Shown here in pieces: positions 6,605 to 11,983 of a DNA stretch of 11,983 nucleotides. Origin of the DNA: Bacteroidales bacterium UBA1216 (GTDB lineage Bacteria; Bacteroidota; Bacteroidia; Bacteroidales; Paludibacteraceae); NCBI GenBank assembly GCA_002309255.1, contig DBXI01000046.1, forward strand, positions 4,277 to 16,259. Reading direction: 5' to 3'. Every line of letters begins with the position of its first letter. Position 1 is the first letter of the stretch. The position numbers and the translations under genes were made by a program. The notes below the pieces were generated by a model, which was not told the origin of the DNA, made no database searches, and saw only the letters and a program-made list of their open reading frames with translations.

Positions 6605-9600
6605 TTAGTAAACGATGAGTGTGCGGTAGTACGTACCGGCGTTGTCCTGTATCTCTACGAAGTACGTGCCTTGCGTGTTCGGAGCGTTGAAGGTGCCACT
6701 GACTGCGGTCTTCTGCATAGCTATCTGTCCATAGACGTTAGAGATGGTTACATAGCAGTTGACTACACCCTCAACCGTAACGGTCTTACCGGCCTGTACT
6801 ACGTTCGGCTTGAGCTGAATAGGCGAAGCGCCCTCTACCACCATCGTACGTGCCCATACGCCGCAGATATCCTGCTCAGCCTCCAGCTGACCTTTGATCA
6901 GTGCGTAGTAGTCAGCATCGTCGTTCGGCGTGTAGTAGTAGCCCCACATGTTCAGCGGCTCATCCTTCGGATCAGCGGGATCAGGATAGCTGAGGTTATC
7001 AAGCTTACCGATGCGCTTGTACCAGATCACGTCTTGCGGCTTGATCTCCACGCCCTCCGTCCAGCCGAAGCGCTGGCAGATAGCATTGACATCCACCATG
7101 AGCAGCGTGCCGTTGAACTTGTTGATCACAGGCAGCAGGTCGTACTCGGTGAAGATCTCCGGCGTTGCTTGTTTGCCGATGGTGTAGTTTACCTCGCGGA
7201 CAACAGAGTCGCAGTCGGAGGTCAGTTCGCAGCGAACGAGTACGGTTGAGTCTTGACCGTCGAGTGCCGCAGCCTCGTCGAGCGTGAGCCACGTAGCACC
7301 ACCGTCCGTACTGTACTTCCATGCAACCTGTGCATTCGGTGCATACGACGGGTTGGCTGCCATGTGTTCATTCAGCAGGGCGACAGCTGAATCAACGTTC
7401 ACTGCCAAGCCGCAGGATGCAACCACGAAGTTCATGAAGCCCTCCGGCAGACTGGTGTCATAGACATCGATATCGTAGTTGATAACCGAGTCAACGAGTA
7501 CGCCGTCCGACTCATAAACGTTCTTGAACGTATCCGTCCATGTGGAGTGCTCCGTTACGGCACGTCCGGCAACGGTGTCACCGGCGCAGACGATGTCGGT
7601 GATATCCACTACACGAACCTGTACATCCAGGATGGTGAGGTTCAGCGTGTAGAGTGTATCCACGCACTCCGACTCGGGGAAGTAAACCTTGTAGGTGTAC
7701 GTGCCTGCCTCGGTGTACGTGTTACCGTCACGCCACAGGTACGGAACAGTAGCGTAGGTCTCAACGTTCTCCTCCGGTGCGGTGAACGATGTGCGCTCAT
7801 ATACGCGCAGCTCACCGGCCACACTGTCGCAGCCCTGTGCGGACTGAATAGTATCATAGTACAGGCCTGCGTGCGTGTACGTCTTACCGTTCAGCGCCCA
7901 TACAACGGTGTCGCCGTTACAGATGAACAGCGAGTCAACCTGCGTGGTCATCGGTGCCTGTTTCTCCAGGTACAGGGTGTAGAAGACGCTGTCGCAGCCC
8001 TGAACAGACTTAACCGTATCGCGGTACTCGCCCGTCTGGCTGTAGATCTTGTCGCGCCATGTGAACTTCTCGCCACTGCAGATGTAGTGAGTCTCTGCCG
8101 GCATCGAGTCGAGCACGATCTCGGTGAGGTAGAGCGTGTAGATCAAGCTGTCGCACTTGTCAGGTATCGAGTAGCGCAGGGTGTCGTAGTACCAGCCGGG
8201 CTCGGTGAGTACCTGGTCGATATGACCGTTCCAGAGGAACGAGCCTCCATCGCAGAACGATGCATAGACGGTGTCGGCGAAGCTCGGCGACAGGACGGTG
8301 AGGTTAACAACGTGGTAAACGCTATCGCACGTTGTGCCTGCGTAATAGACGGTGTCAACATGCTCGCCAGCCTCGCTGATCCACTTTCCGCGCCACTGAA
8401 CAGAGTTGCCCTGGCAAACGGTGAGCTCGCCATCATCGATGCTATCCGGACGCTCACGTACGGTCAGATCGAGACGGTAGTAGGCGCTGTCGCAGCTGGT
8501 GCCGACGTACTGCAGCGTGTCGTAGTACGTACCGCTGACGTTATACTCCTTGCCTCGCCAGCTGAGCACATCCGAGTAGCAGATGGTAGCTGACGTATCG
8601 GTGGTGTCAGTCGGTGCACGGAAGACGTACAGGTTCAGCTCGTAGTACGCACTATCGCACTCATAACCCTTGGCGGTAGGCAGGTAGCGGGCTGTATCCT
8701 TACGTGTGATCATGCGCTGCGTGAGCTCTTGTGCCGTGGGCACAACGTACTGTACTCTACCCGAGTACGGGCTCCACTCGTAGCCCTCGGCAGGTACATC
8801 GCCACAGATGGTGTCGTTCTTCACGAAGTAACGACCGTCGGTGCGACGTACGTACAAGTTGAGTGTATAACGCGCGCTATCGCAACCGATCGAATCCAGA
8901 TACTGCAAGGTGTGCTTGAACTCATACAACTTGCTGGCTGCGTCCGCCTCGATAACAAGGGTATCGATATACGTCGTATCGCCGGCAGGAATCGACCAGA
9001 TGTAGGTCTCTGCGTCACAGATCGTATCCGACAAGCTGATCTCATAAACCGGGCGGATCGTGAGCCTCAGGCTGTGCAGCACGCTGTCGCAACCATGCTC
9101 GTCGCCGCGCTCGATCTGTGCCTCGGTGAGCGGATAGTACGACTGGTATTCGTAGTAGTACCAGTTATCTCCCTGGTCTTTGAGTTCAGCATCGCGGAAC
9201 CAGTTGATGGTGGGCGATTCGTACCACTGCAGCGAATCATCCTTGCAGATCGTCAGATCGATGCGCGGTGCAAGCGAATCCTGACGGACAATGAGATCCA
9301 TGCGGAAGTTGATGCTATCGCTACCGGACTCGTAACGAAGAGTGTCGTAGTACGATCCGGTCTCTGTCAGCTGCTGTCCGTGCCAGTGCAAGGTGTCGCC
9401 GGCACAGATAGTGTCGTACTCAAGGCTATCGAGGAACGACTCAACCTTCAGGTGCAAGGTGAACAGCGAATCGATACAGAGCGAATCAGCGTACCAAACG
9501 GTATCATTGTACGTGCCGCTGTCCTGCAGGCTGAACTCGCGCCACAAGTAAGGCAGGTGACGAACGCTGACCGTGTCGTAGAGCACGCTGTCAACGATTG

Positions 9601-11983
9601 AGTCGTGGAACGTGAAGTTGAGTATATGTAGTTCACGAATATATTCGCCATCCTCGAAGATGCTGGCAGCAGTTACCGTGTCGCGGTAGATGCCTGTAAC
9701 GGAGATGACTGAATCACGCCACTTATAGGACTGACCGTCGCACGTGCTGACTGTTGTGCTGTCGTAGAGCACGGCGCGAAGACGATAGACGAGACTATCG
9801 CACTCGGTGCCGGCGTACTGTACGGTGTCGCTGAACTCGCCTACACTATCCAGACTTGCACCGCGCCACTCGAACGGCAGCGAGTCAGGTGTGAGATATA
9901 GCATCTCAATAGCCGTATCCGGCAACTGACGGAACACGTGCAGGTTGAGCTCGTAGATGATACTATCGCAACTCTGCAGTTCGTTTTCTGCCTCATACTG
10001 CGTGGGCTTGTAGCGAACGGTGTCGCGGCGTGTGATGATCGTCTTGTACTCAGCAGCCTCCTCCTCGGTCGGGATCACATGGATCGTTCTGCCTTCGTAT
10101 GGCTGCCACTCGTAGTCAACAACTGCATCGCAGGTGCTGTCGCTCTTCTCGAAGAACCTTTTCTCCAGACGACGGACATAAACCTTCATCGTGTAGCGTG
10201 CGCTGTCGCAGCCCATCGAGTCAGCGTAACTGATGGCATCGGTGAACGTGTACTCCATGTTGAGCACATCCTCCGGAATCACTACGGTCGTATCGTGCCA
10301 ACTGTGCCAGGTGTACAAATGGTCGGCCAACGGATCGCAGATCGTGTCGTAGAGCACGGTATCAAGCATCGGACGCACGGTGAGCTGCAGGCGGTGCAGT
10401 ACGCTGTCGCAAGCCTCAATGTTATGCGCTTTCTGATACTCGGTGCTATCGTACTTCGACCAGTACTCGTAGTAGCCCGACTCCTTAATCCACTCTCCGT
10501 TCCAGAAGATCGAATCGTTGTTGCAGAGCGTGGTGTCAATGATCGGTGCAACGGAATCCTTGTTCATGATCAGGTGGAACGTGTAGTGGATGCTGTCGCA
10601 AGCATCGCAAACCAGGCTGCGAACAGTGTCGTGGTACGTGCCGCTCTCAGTCAGATTCTGGCAGCGCCAGAGGATGGTGTCGCTGCCGCAGTAGGTCAGC
10701 GTGTCGATGATCTCGATCGTATCCGGGCAGCTGACATACAGATGCAGCAGATAGATCTCCTGCGGGCAGTGAGCGATGTCGCTGTCGTGCCAGATGGTGT
10801 CGCCGATGATCGAGTCTTGGCAAACGACGTTCGCCACAATGTGCTTGTCGCGCCAGCCATCGTAGGTTTCACGCAGCGTAAGATGAACAGTGTCTTCCTC
10901 AAACACCTCTACATCCAGTACAGAGAGCTTCAGTGTGAAGTAGATACTATCGCACTTCGGATAGATCACGCTCTGAATGGTGTCATAGTACGTTCCGGCT
11001 GAATCACAGTCAATACCGCGCCATGTATAGGCATCCAGATCACCGACGCAAATGGTCGTGTCAAACGGTGTCGCTTCCTGCATCTCGGGGCAGGCGATAT
11101 ACAGCGTCAGTGTGAAGAGATCGGTCGGGCAGTAAGGATCGTCACGCCAGATAGTGTCGTAATACGTGTACTCCTCGCCAGGCACACGGCCGATGATCGT
11201 GTCACAGCGCCAGAGCAGCGTGTCACGGGTCTCGATCGTAGCGGTATCGTAGTGCTGTATTGGCTCGTCAGTGTAGTTCAAGGTGAACGTGTACAGGATA
11301 CTATCGCACTTCGGATAGATCTGACTGCGCAGCGTGTCTTTATAAACACCTGCCGTATCCAGAGTAACGATGTGACCTTCCCAAGGCTCCCATTCATATG
11401 GTTCGCCGAAGCAGACGGTCTTAGAGTCTTCTACTTCGCCGCTTATCTCCGGACATTCGATGGTCAGCGTCAGCGTGTAGAGATCAGTCGGGCAGTTGGC
11501 GTCACTGTAAACAGTGTCATAGTACGTGTATGTCTCGCCCGGCACTCCGCCAATGATCGTATCGCAGCGCCAGAGCAGCGTGTCGCGAGACTGGATAATT
11601 GCGGTCTCCTCATGCTCTACTGCCTGAGCCGTGTAGTTCAGCGTGAACGTGTAACGGATACTGTCACAGTTCGGATAAACCTTACTGCGCAGGGTGTCGT
11701 GGTACGTCTTCGCCTCTGTCAGAGTGTGCTTGCGACCTTCCCAGGGCTCCCATACATATGCTGAATCGTAGCAGACAGTGGCCGACTCTTCTATATCGTC
11801 CGTCAATGCCGGGCATTCGATGTTCAGTGTCAGCGTATAGAGATCAGTCGGGCAGTTAGCGTCACTGTAAACGGTGTCATAGTACGTGTAAGTCTGACCC
11901 GGTACGCGACCGATGATCGTGTCGCAGCGCCAGAGCAGCGTGTCACGAGATTGAATAGTTGCCGTCTCTGCGTGCTCTACTGC
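6605..11983 (-). CDS. Giant Cys/Asp/Thr/Tyr-rich repeat protein with T9SS type A sorting domain, 5'-partial
   Basis: The frame is open from the window edge to TAA at 6607-6605, giving 1792 residues with the true start outside. A possible TTG start at 11806 is internal, because the repeat unit continues in frame for 59 codons beyond it. Most of the protein is modules of the form TICxGDxxxWxGxxLxxxGxYYDTxxx..CDSxxYxLxLxV, about 50-80 residues each, usually with one cysteine near each end. A non-repeated region (7621-6818) with an Ig-like look follows, then a C-terminal sorting domain. The expected role is a cargo exported through the type IX system and either anchored on the surface or released. 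Adhesion is plausible for such modular proteins but nothing here shows it; no catalytic motif is visible. The partial PorT-like gene in the window fits a host with this system. mtaB begins 11 bp downstream. Confidence 0.88.
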   Translation of the reverse strand, partial: AVEHAETATIQSRDTLLWRCDTIIGRVPGQTYTYYDTVYSDANCPTDLYTLTLNIECPALTDDIEESATVCYDSAYVWEPWEGRKHTLTEAKTYHDTLRSKVYPNCDSIRYTFTLNYTAQAVEHEETAIIQSRDTLLWRCDTIIGGVPGETYTYYDTVYSDANCPTDLYTLTLTIECPEISGEVEDSKTVCFGEPYEWEPWEGHIVTLDTAGVYKDTLRSQIYPKCDSILYTFTLNYTDEPIQHYDTATIETRDTLLWRCDTIIGRVPGEEYTYYDTIWRDDPYCPTDLFTLTLYIACPEMQEATPFDTTICVGDLDAYTWRGIDCDSAGTYYDTIQSVIYPKCDSIYFTLKLSVLDVEVFEEDTVHLTLRETYDGWRDKHIVANVVCQDSIIGDTIWHDSDIAHCPQEIYLLHLYVSCPDTIEIIDTLTYCGSDTILWRCQNLTESGTYHDTVRSLVCDACDSIHYTFHLIMNKDSVAPIIDTTLCNNDSIFWNGEWIKESGYYEYWSKYDSTEYQKAHNIEACDSVLHRLQLTVRPMLDTVLYDTICDPLADHLYTWHSWHDTTVVIPEDVLNMEYTFTDAISYADSMGCDSARYTMKVYVRRLEKRFFEKSDSTCDAVVDYEWQPYEGRTIHVIPTEEEAAEYKTIITRRDTVRYKPTQYEAENELQSCDSIIYELNLHVFRQLPDTAIEMLYLTPDSLPFEWRGASLDSVGEFSDTVQYAGTECDSLVYRLRAVLYDSTTVSTCDGQSYKWRDSVISVTGIYRDTVTAASIFEDGEYIRELHILNFTFHDSIVDSVLYDTVSVRHLPYLWREFSLQDSGTYNDTVWYADSLCIDSLFTLHLKVESFLDSLEYDTICAGDTLHWHGQQLTETGSYYDTLRYESGSDSINFRMDLIVRQDSLAPRIDLTICKDDSLQWYESPTINWFRDAELKDQGDNWYYYEYQSYYPLTEAQIERGDEHGCDSVLHSLRLTIRPVYEISLSDTICDAETYIWSIPAGDTTYIDTLVIEADAASKLYEFKHTLQYLDSIGCDSARYTLNLYVRRTDGRYFVKNDTICGDVPAEGYEWSPYSGRVQYVVPTAQELTQRMITRKDTARYLPTAKGYECDSAYYELNLYVFRAPTDTTDTSATICYSDVLSWRGKEYNVSGTYYDTLQYVGTSCDSAYYRLDLTVRERPDSIDDGELTVCQGNSVQWRGKWISEAGEHVDTVYYAGTTCDSVYHVVNLTVLSPSFADTVYASFCDGGSFLWNGHIDQVLTEPGWYYDTLRYSIPDKCDSLIYTLYLTEIVLDSMPAETHYICSGEKFTWRDKIYSQTGEYRDTVKSVQGCDSVFYTLYLEKQAPMTTQVDSLFICNGDTVVWALNGKTYTHAGLYYDTIQSAQGCDSVAGELRVYERTSFTAPEENVETYATVPYLWRDGNTYTEAGTYTYKVYFPESECVDTLYTLNLTILDVQVRVVDITDIVCAGDTVAGRAVTEHSTWTDTFKNVYESDGVLVDSVINYDIDVYDTSLPEGFMNFVVASCGLAVNVDSAVALLNEHMAANPSYAPNAQVAWKYSTDGGATWLTLDEAAALDGQDSTVLVRCELTSDCDSVVREVNYTIGKQATPEIFTEYDLLPVINKFNGTLLMVDVNAICQRFGWTEGVEIKPQDVIWYKRIGKLDNLSYPDPADPKDEPLNMWGYYYTPNDDADYYALIKGQLEAEQDICGVWARTMVVEGASPIQLKPNVVQAGKTVTVEGVVNCYVTISNVYGQIAMQKTAVSGTFNAPNTQGTYFVEIQDNAGTYYRTLIVY
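6608..6817 (-). other. T9SS type A C-terminal sorting domain of the giant protein
   Basis: The last ~70 residues, starting IQLKPNVVQAGKTVTVEG, continue with the strand VVNCYVTISNVYGQIAMQKT and end GTYFVEIQDNAGTYYRTLIVY. The order 'NPxxxGxxVxVxG, then VxIxNxxGQ, then APNxxGTYFVxI, ending in a short LIVY strand' is the usual pattern of the type A sorting signal recognised by the type IX secretion machinery and cleaved on export. Assignment is by pattern, not by profile search. Confidence 0.85.
7622..8452 (-). repeat. Five canonical single modules of the giant protein
   Basis: Five modules of about 52-58 residues in tandem, without the long inserts of the super-repeats. Recognisable cores are TVCQGNSVQWRGKW...TTCDSVYHVVNLTV; SFCDGGSFLWNG...KCDSLIYTLYLTE; YICSGEKFTWRDK...GCDSVFYTLYLEK; FICNGDTVVWALN...GCDSVAGELRVYE; and TVPYLWRDGNTYTEAGTYTYKV...ECVDTLYTLNLTI. 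The first four have the full two-cysteine pattern. The last, nearest the C-terminus, has lost the N-side cysteine. Confidence 0.8.
8453..9436 (-). repeat. Super-repeat copy B of the giant protein (five modules, ~328 residues)
   Basis: Matches copy A module by module: LTETGSYYDTLRY; DSLAPRIDLTIC with an aromatic WYYYEYQSYY insert and GCDSVLHSLRLTIRPV; SDTICD with LQYLDSIGCDSARYTLNLYVRR; YEWSPYSGRVQYVVPT with ITRKDTARYLPT and ECDSAYYELNLYVFR; then LSWRGKEYN...YVGTSCDSAYYRLDLTV. It differs mainly by longer or shorter inserts and by loss of the CDS cysteine in its first module (ESGSDSIN). Protein-level divergence suggests an older duplication than the tandem units nearer the N-terminus. Confidence 0.8.
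9437..9766 (-). repeat. Two divergent modules between the super-repeats
   Basis: Two modules of about 55 residues separate the super-repeat copies: one carrying STCDGQSYKWRDS...TGIYRDTV and ending HILNFTFHDS, the other YDTVSVRHLPYLWREFSLQDSGTYNDTV and ending LCIDSLFTLHLKV. Each keeps the tryptophan and GxYxDTV core but has only one of the two usual cysteines: the first keeps the N-side one, the second the C-side one. Confidence 0.7.
9767..10711 (-). repeat. Super-repeat copy A of the giant protein (five modules, ~315 residues)
   Basis: Five consecutive modules correspond one to one, in the same order, with those of copy B (8453-9436). Diagnostic parts are LTESGTYHDTVRS; DSVAPIIDTTLC followed by a YYEYWS segment and ACDSVLHRLQLTVRPM; YDTICD with a long insert before YADSMGCDSARYTMKVYVRR; a Pro/Tyr segment YEWQPYEGRTIHVIPT with ITRRDTVRYKPT and SCDSIIYELNLHVFR; then FEWRGASLD...YAGTECDSLVYRL. 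The matching peculiarities, including unusual inserts at the same places, show duplication of the whole block rather than of single modules. Confidence 0.8.
10721..11983 (-). repeat. N-terminal-side ~120-residue (~360-bp) tandem units of the giant protein
   Basis: Three full units lie at 11806-11447 (120 residues), 11446-11084 (121) and 11083-10721 (121), and a fourth partial unit runs to the window edge (11983-11807). Each unit holds two submodules: TVCxxxxYxWEPWEG...YPxCDSIxYTFTLNY, then RDTLLWRCDTIIGxVPGxxYTYYDT...CPTDLxTLTLxIxCPE. The partial unit and the first full unit align without gaps at a 360-bp offset and look highly similar at DNA level. The innermost unit (11083-10721) is clearly more diverged, keeping YPKCDSIYFTL and DSIIGDTIWHD but losing the WEPWEG segment. 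More units probably lie upstream of the window. Confidence 0.85.

Noticed and set aside
7547..11002. Long plus-strand reading frames at 7547-8593, 8729-9601 and 9938-11002 (and 11252-11764)
   Set aside because: They are antisense to the repeat protein, and their products repeat in step with its repeats, as expected from skewed codon use (few stop-generating codons on the opposite strand).
11804..11806. TTG as the start codon of the giant repeat protein
   Set aside because: The same frame stays open to the window edge for 59 more codons, and those codons encode the second half of another ~120-residue unit, so this is an internal leucine.

Overview
The window looks like a chromosomal segment of a Bacteroidales (Bacteroidota) bacterium with roughly balanced base composition. 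Four things support this: a type IX secretion system (T9SS) C-terminal sorting domain, a PorT-like outer-membrane protein, a SusC-like outer-membrane beta-barrel protein with a carboxypeptidase-regulatory-like N-terminus, and a Rho factor carrying a long disordered N-terminal insertion. Start codons lack obvious Shine-Dalgarno sequences, which is also usual for this phylum. I cannot place it to genus.

Every gene I accept is on the minus strand, so transcription runs from high to low coordinates. The order is: a giant repetitive T9SS cargo protein (11983 to 6605, its start lies outside the window), the tRNA methylthiotransferase gene mtaB (6593-5199), transcription terminator rho (5101-3299), type II 3-dehydroquinate dehydratase aroQ (3270-2812), a TonB-dependent-receptor-like beta-barrel protein (2800-248), and the first 72 codons of a PorT-like protein (218-1, running off the window). 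Gaps between genes are 11, 97, 28, 11 and 29 bp, so co-transcription is possible throughout. The 97-bp gap ahead of rho is the only one with room for an extra promoter. There is no gene-free stretch over 100 bp. Long plus-strand reading frames are antisense shadows.

Functionally the cluster mixes housekeeping (tRNA modification, transcription termination, shikimate pathway) with envelope biology: a T9SS cargo, an outer-membrane receptor and a T9SS component. The cargo protein makes up almost half of the window. It is built from about 50-80-residue Cys/Asp/Thr/Tyr/Trp-rich modules arranged in at least two layers of higher-order repetition: a ~120-residue tandem unit at the N-terminal side, and a five-module, ~320-residue super-repeat present twice.

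The least expected signal is a set of heptanucleotide (7-bp period) tandem arrays. They occupy all three intergenic gaps longer than 11 bp, and a fourth array sits in frame inside mtaB, where it is translated as a heptapeptide repeat. Arrays at different sites have different heptamer sequences but the same period. In one case the array fills the gap exactly (4 x 7 = 28 bp), and in two cases it supplies a stop or start codon of a neighbouring gene.
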